Shown: piece by piece, positions 8,903-17,155 of the stretch
Layout: the number at the start of each line of letters is the position of its first letter
Position numbering within the stretch: position 1 is the stretch's first letter
Position numbers and translations under genes: made by a program
Notes under the pieces: generated by a model
The model's database searches: none
What the model saw: only the letters and a program-made list of their open reading frames with translations
What the model was told of the DNA's origin: nothing
NCBI RefSeq assembly: GCF_001611675.1
Contig: NZ_CP014766.1
Coordinates: 372,001 to 436,000, forward strand
Length of the DNA stretch: 64,000 nt
DNA from: Pontibacter akesuensis
GTDB taxonomy: Bacteria; Bacteroidota; Bacteroidia; Cytophagales; Hymenobacteraceae
Direction of reading: 5' to 3'

Positions 8903-10456
8903 ATGAAAAGAAAATTACACGCCTTTGTTTTCCTGCTCCTCCTGACAGGCACACTGGCACAGGCGCAGGTGAAAGATCCTGTGGTGGAAGGCATTGTGAA
9001 GGAGGCAACCGAGAACTCTCATCTAGAGGGACTGGCGCATGAACTGCTCGACGGCATCGGTCCGCGCCTGGTGGGCACCCCCGAGATGCAGAAAGCACAC
9101 GATTGGGCAGTAGCCAAGTATAAAGATTGGGGGATCGAAGCAAAAAACGAGCAGTGGGGTGAGTGGCGTGGCTGGCAGCGCGGCACCACGCACGTAGACA
9201 TGGTGCACCCACGGGTACAGTCGTTAGAGGCAACGCAGTTGGCCTGGAGCCCCGCCACCAAAGGCAAGGGCGTAACAGCTGAATTGATAACCCTGCCGGA
9301 TGTAAAGGATTCGGCAGCTTTCCAGAAATGGCTGCCAAACGTAAAGGGCAAACTGGTGATGATCTCGATGCAGCAGCCTACCGGAAGGCCTGATTATAAC
9401 TGGGAGGAGTTCGCCACGAAAGAATCGCTGGCCAAAATGAAAGAAGATCGCGATGCTCAGGCTGAGGCGTGGAATGAGCTGATGAAGAACACCGGCTATA
9501 ACTCCCGCACCTTGCCGGCAGCGCTGGAGAAAGCGGGTGCAGCGGGTGTGGTCACCTCTAACTGGTCGCGTGGTTTTGGCGTGAACAAGATATTCGGAGC
9601 CTACACCAAGAAGATCCCATCGATCGATGTGGCCCTGGAAGACTACGGCATGCTGTACAGGCTGGTAGAGTCCGGCAGCAAACCGCAGATTCGCATTCAG
9701 GCCGAGTCGAAAAACCTCAAAAACGCTCCTGCCTTTAACACCATTGCTACGATTAAGGGTACTGAGAAGCCAGAGGAATACGTAATCCTGTCGGCCCACT
9801 TCGACTCCTGGGACGGCGGTACCGGCGCCACCGATAACGGCACCGGCACGATTGTGATGATGGAAGCCATGCGCATCCTCAAAAAGATGTACCCTAACCC
9901 CAAGCGCACGATCATCGCCGGCCACTGGGGCAGCGAAGAGCAGGGCTTGAACGGCTCCCGCGCCTTTGTGGCAGACCACCCGGAGATTGTGAAGAACGTG
10001 CAGGCAGTTTTTAACCAGGACAACGGCACGGGCAGGGTTGTGAATATTTCCGGCCAGGGATTCCTGCACGCTTACGACTACCTGGGCCGCTGGCTAAGTG
10101 CCGCTCCAAGGGAAATCACCAGCGGCATTGAAACGAACTTTCCAGGTTTCCCGGGTGGTGGCGGATCAGACCACGCCTCTTTTGTGGCTGCCGGTGCTCC
10201 GGCCTTTATGCTAAGCTCGCTTAACTGGTCGTACGGTACCTACACCTGGCACACCAACCGCGACACTTATGATAAAATAGTGTTTGATGATGTGCGCAGC
10301 AACGCCATTCTGGTGGCCATACTTGCCTACAAAGCAAGTGAAGACCCTGAACTGTCGAACCGCGAGCGCATTGTACTGCCTGTCGATTCCAGAACGGGAG
10401 AGCAACGCACCTGGCCTGCGCTAAGAGAGCCAACCCGCAAAGGCGGCTTGGATTAA
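8903..10456 (+). CDS. exported M28-family zinc aminopeptidase
   Basis: A 517-residue M28 metallopeptidase with a signal peptide (about 1-21, ending AQAQ), acting in the periplasm or outside. A PA-type insertion occupies roughly 100-260. Cocatalytic zinc ligands are visible: H299 and D301 in SAHFDSWDGG, the bridging Asp in GATDNGTG, the Glu pair in GSEEQGL, the Asp in NQDNGTG and the His in GSDHASF. The C-terminal YTWHTNRDTYDKI segment is typical. Likely removes N-terminal residues from peptides for nutrition. A 14-bp hairpin follows the gene. Confidence 0.92.
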   Translation: MKRKLHAFVFLLLLTGTLAQAQVKDPVVEGIVKEATENSHLEGLAHELLDGIGPRLVGTPEMQKAHDWAVAKYKDWGIEAKNEQWGEWRGWQRGTTHVDMVHPRVQSLEATQLAWSPATKGKGVTAELITLPDVKDSAAFQKWLPNVKGKLVMISMQQPTGRPDYNWEEFATKESLAKMKEDRDAQAEAWNELMKNTGYNSRTLPAALEKAGAAGVVTSNWSRGFGVNKIFGAYTKKIPSIDVALEDYGMLYRLVESGSKPQIRIQAESKNLKNAPAFNTIATIKGTEKPEEYVILSAHFDSWDGGTGATDNGTGTIVMMEAMRILKKMYPNPKRTIIAGHWGSEEQGLNGSRAFVADHPEIVKNVQAVFNQDNGTGRVVNISGQGFLHAYDYLGRWLSAAPREITSGIETNFPGFPGGGGSDHASFVAAGAPAFMLSSLNWSYGTYTWHTNRDTYDKIVFDDVRSNAILVAILAYKASEDPELSNRERIVLPVDSRTGEQRTWPALREPTRKGGLD

Positions 10457-10481
10457 GCTTCTGCAACTATAAACATGAACA

Positions 10482-10516
10482 CAGACGAGGCTGCCCCGCA
10501 AAGGCAGCCTCGTCTG
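10482..10516 (+). terminator. perfect 14-bp hairpin after M28 peptidase gene
   Basis: Arms 10482-10495 and 10503-10516 are perfectly complementary (CAGACGAGG... pairing with ...CCTCGTCTG) around a 7-nt loop, 26 nt after the stop. There is no T-run, so it may act as a terminator needing other factors or as an RNA 3'-end stabiliser. Confidence 0.55.
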
Positions 10517-10583
10517 CTGAAAAAGGTGCCGAAAATCATTCTTAATGCTGATTTTACTCCTGTCCGTTGCCCTTGCTGTCTGC

Positions 10584-10591
10584 TACCTTTA
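10584..10591 (+). promoter_or_regulatory. candidate -7 box upstream of universal stress protein gene
   Basis: TACCTTTA matches the Bacteroidota -7 consensus TAnnTTTG at seven of eight positions and gives a leader of about 55 nt. A TTG lies upstream at 10566-10568, closer than the usual -33 spacing, so support is moderate. Confidence 0.35.
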
Positions 10592-10650
10592 CCCTATAGC
10601 TTGGCGATGAATAAAGTCCTGCTACTTGTAAAACATAAAATCCAGCAGCC

Positions 10651-11547
10651 ATGAAAACCATTCTCGTACCCATTGATTTTTCTGATAATTCCGGAAACGT
10701 GCTGGCGCATGCACTCGGCTTAGCCAGCATTGCAAACGCCGAAGTGATCCTCTTTCATGCCTTCTTCCCCGTTATCGCTCCACCCGCCGCCTATGATGCC
10801 CAGAGCGTAATCACTGCGCTGGAGCAGGGAAAGCAACTGGAACTGGAAGAGTTTGTTGCTCGGGCAAAAAAGGAAATCAAGCAACAGTATGGGAAGGCAC
10901 CGGATGATGTTAAAGTTACCTGTGTGGCCACTATGGGCGGACCGTTTGAGCAGGTGCTGGCAGCCATTCAAAAATACAAGGCAGGCTTGGTGGTAATGGG
11001 AATGCAGGAAGGCGAAGCGGTAAGCCAGGCAATCCTGGGCAGCACCACCATCTCCGTGATGCTGGAGAGCCCGGTTCCTGTGCTGGCGATTCCCAAGGGC
11101 GTTCCGTTCAGAAAACCAACCTCGGTGGTGTTTGCGGCGGCACTGCACAAACTGCCCGCTCACGCAAACCTTCAGCTGCTGCGGGATTTCATACAGCTTT
11201 TTCAGGCAAAGCTCCAGGTGCTGCACCTGTACCGCACCAACGCGCACTACGATAAATTTAACGCCGCCACTTCGCTGGAGGTGCTACAGCGGAATTTTGA
11301 AGGAATTGACTATGACTTCTCCTTTGACCTGCGCCACAACATAGCCGCCGGCATTCGGGATTACATTCAGGAGGTGCAGGCAGAGCTGCTGGTCCTGATT
11401 CCGCAGAAACACAGCTTTGTTGAGCGGCTGCTGGACAGAAGTATAACCGGGCAGCTAACAGCCCACCCGCTGGTGCCCCTGCTCACCTTGCCTGCTGCTT
11501 CGCTGCATACCGCGGCAAGTGTAAACAGCGCAGCCGCTACGGTGTGA
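10651..11547 (+). CDS. tandem-domain universal stress protein (UspA family)
   Basis: A 298-residue cytoplasmic protein of two Usp domains (about 1-150 and 155-285). The first domain opens with TILVPIDFSDNS and keeps the ATP-binding G-2x-G-9x-G(S/T) pattern in GMQEGEAVSQAILGSTTISV. The second lacks that glycine pattern (LVLIPQKHSFVERLLDRSIT), so probably only the first binds nucleotide. Tandem Usp proteins of this size are common in Bacteroidota and accumulate under starvation or redox stress; no precise role can be assigned. Confidence 0.9.
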   Translation: MKTILVPIDFSDNSGNVLAHALGLASIANAEVILFHAFFPVIAPPAAYDAQSVITALEQGKQLELEEFVARAKKEIKQQYGKAPDDVKVTCVATMGGPFEQVLAAIQKYKAGLVVMGMQEGEAVSQAILGSTTISVMLESPVPVLAIPKGVPFRKPTSVVFAAALHKLPAHANLQLLRDFIQLFQAKLQVLHLYRTNAHYDKFNAATSLEVLQRNFEGIDYDFSFDLRHNIAAGIRDYIQEVQAELLVLIPQKHSFVERLLDRSITGQLTAHPLVPLLTLPAASLHTAASVNSAAATV

Positions 11548-11673
11548 TCTTATAAATTTAAAAAAGAGGAGGCAATGGTGACACTGACCCTTTTTTATAC
11601 TTCAAAATTTCCTTTTACAGCAGGCACAGGTACATATGGGCTAACCTCCTATGCCTGCCTCCGTTTCCGCTGA

Positions 11674-11706
11674 AATAGGTTAATCACTCGCTTTCCCGTA
11701 CTTTTG
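11674..11706 (+). promoter_or_regulatory. promoter of the first rluF-type gene, duplicated before the second
   Basis: TACTTTTG at 11699-11706 is an exact TAnnTTTG -7 box, 104 bp before the ATG. The 33 bp 11674-11706 align without gaps to 12864-12896 upstream of the paralogous gene, 27 of 33 bases identical, starting with AATAGGT in both. The promoter was therefore probably copied with the gene. Confidence 0.6.
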
Positions 11707-11802
11707 ATGGAAGAAGCGGTGCCGGCACAATGTAATGCAAGGGTACTGTTTCAGGAGATGGTATCGTAAAGATCATTCTTCTGGCTCCCAAACATCAAAC
11801 AT

Positions 11803-12801
11803 ATGGAACCGATCAGATTAAATAAATTCATTAGCGACGCGGGTATTTGCTCCCGTCGTGAGGCAGATAAGTTAATTGAGCATGGCCGCGTGACAGTTAA
11901 CGGCAACAAGCCTGAGGTGGGCGCCAAGGTAACGGCCAAAGATAAGGTGCGCGTAGACGGAAACCTGGTGCAGGTGGATGCCGTGGAGCCGGTGTACCTG
12001 CTTTTGAACAAGCCCAAAGGCATCGAGACCACCACGGACACCTCGCAGCGCGACAACATCATCAGCTTTACCAATTACCCGGAGCGCCTCTTCCCTGTTG
12101 GCCGTCTCGACAAAGACTCTGAAGGCCTCATCATCCTCACCAACGATGGCGACATTGTAAACAAGATCCTGCGGGCGGGCAACAAGCACGAGAAGGAATA
12201 TGTGGTAACGGTGAACAAGCCCATAGACGAGGACTTTGTGGAGAAGATGAGCGGCGGCGTGGCTATACTTGGCGTGAACACCCGCAAATGCTTTGTGGCT
12301 CAGGAAGGTCCTAACAAATTCCGCATTATACTTACCCAAGGCATGAACCGCCAGATTCGCCGGATGTGCGAAGCCCTGGGCTACGAAGTGCAGACGCTGC
12401 AGCGCACGCGCATCATGCACCTTTCGCTGAACAAAATTCCGCTCGGCCAGTGGCGCAACATGACGGAACGGGAGGTAGAGGAACTGCAGCGACTGGTGGC
12501 TGGCTCCACGAAAACAGAGGAAGGCTCCGCGGCCAAAAAACGTACTCCCGACACCCCAGCTCCGGTCAGAAGCAACAAACCCAAGCCAAAAACCGGCGGT
12601 GCTGCAGGCAGGCCAGCTCGTGCAGGCGGTGCGCCAAAAGGAGGCTCTAAAGGCGCAGGAGCTGGCAAACGGGAGAAACCAAAGGCAGGCTCTGCCAGTG
12701 CCAGGGGCTCCCGTGGCGCTTCGAAGGGAAGTATAGCCGGCGGCAGAGGAAAAGGTGCTTCTGGACGAAGTGGCACTGCTAAAGGCGGAAAAAGACGGTA
12801 G
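11803..12801 (+). CDS. rluF: RluF-type pseudouridine synthase with basic low-complexity tail
   Basis: A 332-residue RsuA/RluF-family enzyme that isomerises uridine to pseudouridine in RNA, probably 23S rRNA. The S4 RNA-binding domain spans about 3-60 (RLNKFISDAGICSRREAD). The catalytic Asp is D103 in GRLDKDSEGL, and GMNRQIRRMCEALGY near 180-195 is the second family motif. From about residue 240 the protein becomes a tail rich in Gly, Lys, Arg, Ser and Ala, likely disordered and RNA-contacting. A divergent paralogue follows in tandem. Confidence 0.9.
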   Translation: MEPIRLNKFISDAGICSRREADKLIEHGRVTVNGNKPEVGAKVTAKDKVRVDGNLVQVDAVEPVYLLLNKPKGIETTTDTSQRDNIISFTNYPERLFPVGRLDKDSEGLIILTNDGDIVNKILRAGNKHEKEYVVTVNKPIDEDFVEKMSGGVAILGVNTRKCFVAQEGPNKFRIILTQGMNRQIRRMCEALGYEVQTLQRTRIMHLSLNKIPLGQWRNMTEREVEELQRLVAGSTKTEEGSAAKKRTPDTPAPVRSNKPKPKTGGAAGRPARAGGAPKGGSKGAGAGKREKPKAGSASARGSRGASKGSIAGGRGKGASGRSGTAKGGKRR

Positions 12802-12863
12802 TTTTTCTCACAGAAGATTACCGTCTCAACCTGCGCCTGCAACCAGGCAAGTGCCGCCACCAC

Positions 12864-12896
12864 AATAGGTAAAGCAATCCTTTTCCCGTAATTTTG
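12864..12896 (+). promoter_or_regulatory. promoter of the second rluF-type gene
   Basis: TAATTTTG at 12889-12896 is an exact TAnnTTTG box, 83 bp before the chosen ATG. The segment is the copy of 11674-11706, with the same 25-bp spacing from AATAGGT to the -7 box. Both paralogues may therefore respond to the same sigma factor and growth signals. Confidence 0.6.
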
Positions 12897-12971
12897 CCGA
12901 TTCACAAAGATCGGCGTAACAAAAGGCTACAGAACCAACTACACACCTGTAGTATCATGCCACTCAACACC

Positions 12972-14042
12972 ATGGAACCAAAGCGATTAAATAAATTTAT
13001 AAGCGATGCGGGCTTCTGCTCCAGGCGCGAGGCAGACCGCCTGATTGAGGAGGAGCGTGTTACCGTGAATGGAAAGCTAGCGGATGCCGGAGCCAAAGTA
13101 ACCGCCACAGACAAAGTACGCATCGATGATCAGATCCTGAGGGTGCGGGAGGAGCTGCCGGTATTCCTTATTTTTAACAAACCTGCCAACATGTCTGCCA
13201 AAGCAGATCCATCGGTGCGCGACAACGTGGTGCGGGCCATCAACCACCCTGCCTCGCTACAGCCCATCGGCCACCTCGACCGGGATGCGGACGGCCTGCT
13301 CTTCCTGAGCAACGACAGTGACCTAGTGAGCCGCATGACAAAGTATGACAACAAGTATGAGCAGGAATTTCTGGTGACGGTGAACAAGCTGCTCACATCA
13401 GAGTTCCTGACCAAGCTTAGCGGCAGCGAAGACAATGCATCGGGCGAGAAAACGCAGAAGACGTTTATAGCCAAGGAAGGCTCCAACCGCTTCCGCATCA
13501 TCCTGAAAGCCTCCACCAACCACAACATCAAACGCATGGTGGAAGAGCTGGGGTACCGCGTGGAGCACTTATCCCGCATACGCATTGAGAAGTTCACGCT
13601 TGCTAAGCTGCCTTCGGGCCACTGGCGCGCGCTGAACCCTGCCGAAGTAGAAAGCCTTGCAAGCATAGCTACGACTGCCCGAGCCAAAAGCAGGGAACGC
13701 AATTTGGAAGCAAAGAGCTCTTATACTTCCCGTGGTGCCTCCTCCGGCGCGCGTGTCGGCAAAAGCAGACCTACGGATGCTCCTTCCAAAGAAAGAGACG
13801 GAAAAAGCAGCCCCGCAGCGGCTTCATCATCCAGGGAGCGTGTGGGCAAGAGCAAGCCAGCCGGTACCGCAGCTAAAAGTAACACAGGCGGATTCTCCAG
13901 AAGCACCCCAGGTCCGAAAGGCGCGCCAAAAGGCAGTGGCCCTGCGAAAAGCGGCGCCCGCAGCAGCAGCAAAAGCCCCGAGAACAAAGGAGGCAGCAGA
14001 GGCGGATCGGCTCCGAAGGGTCCTTCTAAAAGAGGGCGCTAA
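12972..14042 (+). CDS. divergent RluF-type pseudouridine synthase paralogue
   Basis: A 356-residue tandem paralogue of the preceding gene. The start at 12972 (MEPKRLNKF) aligns with its neighbour's start; an ATG at 12957 would add five residues, and the open frame further upstream overlaps the promoter. The S4 domain and catalytic D103 align at the same residue numbers. However, the motif has drifted to GHLDRDADGL, with the usual Arg and Ser-Glu replaced by His and Ala-Asp. RQIRRM has become HNIKRM. The C-terminal tail (about 235-356) is again basic and rich in Ser, Gly, Lys and Arg. It may have altered specificity or be an RNA-binding non-enzyme. Confidence 0.82.
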   Translation: MEPKRLNKFISDAGFCSRREADRLIEEERVTVNGKLADAGAKVTATDKVRIDDQILRVREELPVFLIFNKPANMSAKADPSVRDNVVRAINHPASLQPIGHLDRDADGLLFLSNDSDLVSRMTKYDNKYEQEFLVTVNKLLTSEFLTKLSGSEDNASGEKTQKTFIAKEGSNRFRIILKASTNHNIKRMVEELGYRVEHLSRIRIEKFTLAKLPSGHWRALNPAEVESLASIATTARAKSRERNLEAKSSYTSRGASSGARVGKSRPTDAPSKERDGKSSPAAASSSRERVGKSKPAGTAAKSNTGGFSRSTPGPKGAPKGSGPAKSGARSSSKSPENKGGSRGGSAPKGPSKRGR

Positions 14043-14057
14043 GAAGTATAAAACAGT

Positions 14058-14097
14058 AAAAAAGGCACTGTGGCTGTAATAGCCGCAGTGCCTTTTT
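14058..14097. terminator. bidirectional terminator between convergent genes
   Basis: AAAAAAGGCACTG (14058-14070) pairs with CAGTGCCTTTTT (14086-14097), with a nested GGCT/AGCC stem in the loop. A-run and T-run flanks would serve both the pseudouridine synthase gene and the convergent pirin gene. Confidence 0.8.
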
Positions 14098-14167
14098 GTT
14101 TTCCCGGTTACTGGTTCAGACACTCGCTGGGCCTGCGGAAGCTGCGAGCCCTTTTGCCTGGGCAGCT

Positions 14168-15034
14168 TTACTGCCAGCTGCCCATTTTGCCTGCCTGGTA
14201 ATCGCGGAAGGCATCATGTATTTCCTCTTCGGTATTCATCACAAATGGTCCGTGCGATACCACCGGCTCATTAAACGGTTGGGCATGGCCGAAGAGAATG
14301 TAGCTATTCTCCTGCGCCTCTACCTTTAGCTCATTTCCTTCGTTTTCAAACTCCACCAGCGTCAGCTTTTCTGCTGTCTCGCCGTTTACTTTTACCGCGC
14401 CGCGCACCACGTAGAAAAAGATATTACGCTCCGCGGCCACCGTGGTGGTAAAGCTGCCGCCCTGCTGCAGTTCGATGCTGGCCATGTGGATGTCGCTTAA
14501 AGATGGTATCGGTCCCTCGGTATCGCGCCACTTGCCGGAGATTACGTTCACTTTTACCTTGCCTTCATCCTCGGTTACGGTTGGGATCTGGTCTTTCTGC
14601 AAACCCACATACTTGGGCTGCGTCATTTTATACCTGGCGGGTAGGTTAAACCACAGCTGCAGAATCTCCAGTGGGCCTCCCTCCTTCTTAAACTTATCAG
14701 AAGACACTTCAGCATGGATTAAACCGCTGCCGGCCGTCATCCACTGCACGCCGCCTGCCTCAATCACATCTTTGCCGCCGCCAGTATCCTGGTGCATGAT
14801 ATCACCTTCCAGAATAAACGTCAGTGTCTCAAAGCCACGGTGCGGGTGCGGCCCGAAAGGCAGGCCGCGGTTGTTGCTCTTGTAAACCTGCGGACCATGG
14901 TGGTTCAGGAACAGGAACGGATCTATGTACTCCACCTCGCGCGTTGGCAGTGCCCGGTAAGTGACCAGGTCGTCCATCGGGGCGTAGGCTGCTTTATACT
15001 TTTTCTTGATCTTTCTCATAGCATCTTTATTCAA
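14168..15034 (-). CDS. pirin family bicupin protein
   Basis: A 288-residue pirin. The metal ligands of the N-terminal cupin are all visible: H63 and H65 in GPHPHRGFET, then H107 and E109 in GSGLIHAEV, the same spacing as H56, H58, H101 and E103 of human pirin. The C-terminal cupin (about 175-270) has FFYVVRGAVKVNG. Bacterial pirins act as quercetinase-like dioxygenases or redox-responsive regulators; the role here is open. The start could be ATG 15034 or the ATG five codons downstream (MRKIKKKY). Convergent with the pseudouridine synthase gene. Confidence 0.88.
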   Translation of the reverse strand: MNKDAMRKIKKKYKAAYAPMDDLVTYRALPTREVEYIDPFLFLNHHGPQVYKSNNRGLPFGPHPHRGFETLTFILEGDIMHQDTGGGKDVIEAGGVQWMTAGSGLIHAEVSSDKFKKEGGPLEILQLWFNLPARYKMTQPKYVGLQKDQIPTVTEDEGKVKVNVISGKWRDTEGPIPSLSDIHMASIELQQGGSFTTTVAAERNIFFYVVRGAVKVNGETAEKLTLVEFENEGNELKVEAQENSYILFGHAQPFNEPVVSHGPFVMNTEEEIHDAFRDYQAGKMGSWQ

Positions 15035-15155
15035 TGTACATACACTAATTTAAACAATCCCTGGCACCTTTACAAGTATGGGTACTGGTTTTATACTTGC
15101 AAAGGGTGATTCTGAAAGTATAAAGCCATACGGCTTATTCTTTGTGCAGCAGGGT

Positions 15156-16040
15156 TTATGCCCCAAAAAGGTTTGAGGATAAGTAGCGGTCGCCGCGGTC
15201 GCAGATAATGCACACTACTACGCCCTCCTCTATTTCTTCTATCAGTTTGGTGGCTACGTGTACAGCGCCGCCGCTGCTCATGCCGGCAAAAACACCTTCT
15301 TCCTTTGCTAGCCGGTGCGTCATGGCGGTGGCTTCGGCCTGGCTCACATCAATGGTACGATCAACCCGTTCGGCTTCGAATATTTTGGGCAGGTACTCCT
15401 TCGGCCAGCGGCGGATGCCGGGAATCTGGGAGCCTTCCACAGGCTGTGCCCCGATGATCTGTATCTTATCGTTCTTGTCCTTCAGAAAGCGCGATACGCC
15501 CATAATGGTGCCCGTTGTACCCATCGACGAGACAAAATGCGTGACTTCTCCCGCTGTATCGCGCCATATCTCAGGCCCGGTGGTGCGTACGTGCGCCATG
15601 TAATTATCAGGGTTGCCAAACTGGTTCAGTACCAGGTAGCCGCCCTGCGCCACCTTCTCTGCCACCAGGTCTATTGCCCCTTCCATCGACCTTTCTGCGG
15701 GCGTAAGCGTAACCGTGGCACCGTAGGCCTCCATGGTCTGCACCCGTTCTTTCGTGGCGTTGGCAGGCATTACCAGTTCTATCTCCAGCCCGAAAAGGCG
15801 CGCAATCATGGCCAGGGCGATACCGGTGTTGCCGCTTGTTGCCTCAATCAGCTTCATGCCGGGCTTCAGGTCTCCCCTGTCCAGCACACCTTTAATCATA
15901 CTATAGGCGGCACGGTCTTTTACGCTGCCACCGGGGTTGTTTCCCTCCAGTTTGCCATAGAGTTTTACGCCAGGTTTTGTATTTATGTGCGTCAGCTCCA
16001 CCAAGGGGGTATTGCCGATAAAATCAAGTAAAGTAGCCAT
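15156..16040 (-). CDS. cysM: cysteine synthase B
   Basis: A 294-residue PLP enzyme making cysteine from O-acetylserine and sulfide or thiosulfate. The PLP lysine is K41 in NNPGGSVKDR, the substrate loop EATSGNTGIA is near 67-76, and the phosphate-binding loop is SSMGTTGTIMG. Length and the IICDRGDRYLSS C-terminus match the CysM branch rather than the longer CysK. No signal peptide. Monocistronic as far as visible; about 120 bp separate it from the pirin gene downstream. Confidence 0.9.
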   Translation of the reverse strand: MATLLDFIGNTPLVELTHINTKPGVKLYGKLEGNNPGGSVKDRAAYSMIKGVLDRGDLKPGMKLIEATSGNTGIALAMIARLFGLEIELVMPANATKERVQTMEAYGATVTLTPAERSMEGAIDLVAEKVAQGGYLVLNQFGNPDNYMAHVRTTGPEIWRDTAGEVTHFVSSMGTTGTIMGVSRFLKDKNDKIQIIGAQPVEGSQIPGIRRWPKEYLPKIFEAERVDRTIDVSQAEATAMTHRLAKEEGVFAGMSSGGAVHVATKLIEEIEEGVVVCIICDRGDRYLSSNLFGA

Positions 16041-16166
16041 GCGGTGTGTCAGGTTATTCTCTTTTAAACTGCAAAAGTAAGCGATAGTTTTATTGCCTGC
16101 ACAAAAGAGAAGATAAGCCTTGATTTACTTAACTATTGTATCGCTGGTCCTAATCCGGTACTTAAC

Positions 16167-16209
16167 TAAAAGTCCCACCAGTTTTTAACACCTGGTGGGA
16201 CTCTTTTTC
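16167..16209 (-). terminator. terminator of the DJ-1/PfpI gene
   Basis: A perfect 11-bp stem AGTCCCACCAG (16171-16181) and CTGGTGGGACT (16192-16202) with a 10-nt loop. The minus strand continues with TTTT (16167-16170) and the plus strand with CTTTTT, so it can work in either direction. It lies downstream of the minus-strand DJ-1 gene. Confidence 0.75.
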
Positions 16210-16225
16210 TAGATAAATTAAGTTA

Positions 16226-16906
16226 TTATTTCTGTAAGAGTTTTAAGAGCTCTTCTGCCACACCTGCTGAGGAAGCGGGATTCTGCCCTGTGATTAAGAG
16301 GCCATCGCGCACCACATGCGGCTGCCAATCGGCTACTTTAGAATAGTTACCCCCAAGTTCCTGCAGTTTCTCCTCAACCAAAAAAGGCACCACGTCCGTG
16401 AGCTTTACCGCCTCTTCCTCTGAGTTCGTAAAGCCCGTCACGTTCTTTCCCTTCACCAGCGGCTGCCCGTCCTGCCCTTTCACCTTTGCAAACACGGCGG
16501 GCGCATGGCAAACGGCTGCCACAGGCTTTTGCTGCCTGGCAAAGCTTTCAATCAAGTTAATGGAATCCTCGCTGTTGGTCAGGTCCCACAGTGGTCCATG
16601 GCCTCCGGGGTAGAAAACAGCATCAAAATCATCCGCCTTCACCTGGCTTAATTTAGTTGTGTTCATCAGTTTGTTCTGTAGTTCCTGATCTCCGTTGTAG
16701 CGGTCGGTGGCTTCTGTTTGGGCGCCTGGGGCCTCGCTGCTGGGATCAACTGGCGGAGCGCCTCCAGCAGGCGAAGCCAACGTCACGTTCACGCCCGCAT
16801 CAGCCAGTACATAGTATGGCGCGGCAAATTCCTCTACCCAAAAACCAGTCTTTTTACCGGTATCTCCCAGTTCTGAGTGGGATGTCAAGACAAATAATAC
16901 GTTCAT
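16226..16906 (-). CDS. DJ-1/PfpI family (Hsp31-like) protein
   Basis: A 226-residue class I glutamine-amidotransferase-fold protein. The nucleophilic elbow AAVCHAPA carries Cys133 followed by His134, a Glu pair sits in FWVEEF (about 25-26), and GGHGPLWDL is characteristic of the Hsp31/YhbO-like branch, glyoxalase III or deglycase-type proteins. The frame is open 20 codons upstream, but the ATG at 16906 begins the conserved MNVLFVLTSH strand. Likely cytoplasmic carbonyl-stress protection. Confidence 0.88.
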   Translation of the reverse strand: MNVLFVLTSHSELGDTGKKTGFWVEEFAAPYYVLADAGVNVTLASPAGGAPPVDPSSEAPGAQTEATDRYNGDQELQNKLMNTTKLSQVKADDFDAVFYPGGHGPLWDLTNSEDSINLIESFARQQKPVAAVCHAPAVFAKVKGQDGQPLVKGKNVTGFTNSEEEAVKLTDVVPFLVEEKLQELGGNYSKVADWQPHVVRDGLLITGQNPASSAGVAEELLKLLQK

Positions 16907-17128
16907 AGCTTTTATATTTTTGTAGGTTATGATGCTTTCGTTTTCCGGGAAAACAATGGCAAGCATGCCTCACTTCTGTCTGCTTTCCCGGCAATCCTCT
17001 TTTAACCAACACAGACAGCAGAAGGTTTTGTCATTCCATCCTGTGCGGCTTAATGAGAACCAGGTACAAAGGGCTGGAAGACCTGCCCTCCAAGGACTCT
17101 CGCTCTGTACATCCTGCCGTTGATTTTG

Positions 17129-17136
17129 TACCTTTG
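17129..17136 (+). promoter_or_regulatory. -7 promoter box upstream of dinB
   Basis: TACCTTTG is an exact match to TAnnTTTG. It sits 20 bp before the TTG taken as the dinB start, and inside the upstream extension of the open frame, which argues against a start further upstream. I see no convincing -33 TTTG. Confidence 0.45.
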
Positions 17137-17155
17137 CCCGCACAGCCATCACACG

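Noticed and set aside
9224-10069. 281-codon minus-strand frame opposite the M28 peptidase gene
   Set aside because: Antisense shadow of a gene with all catalytic motifs.
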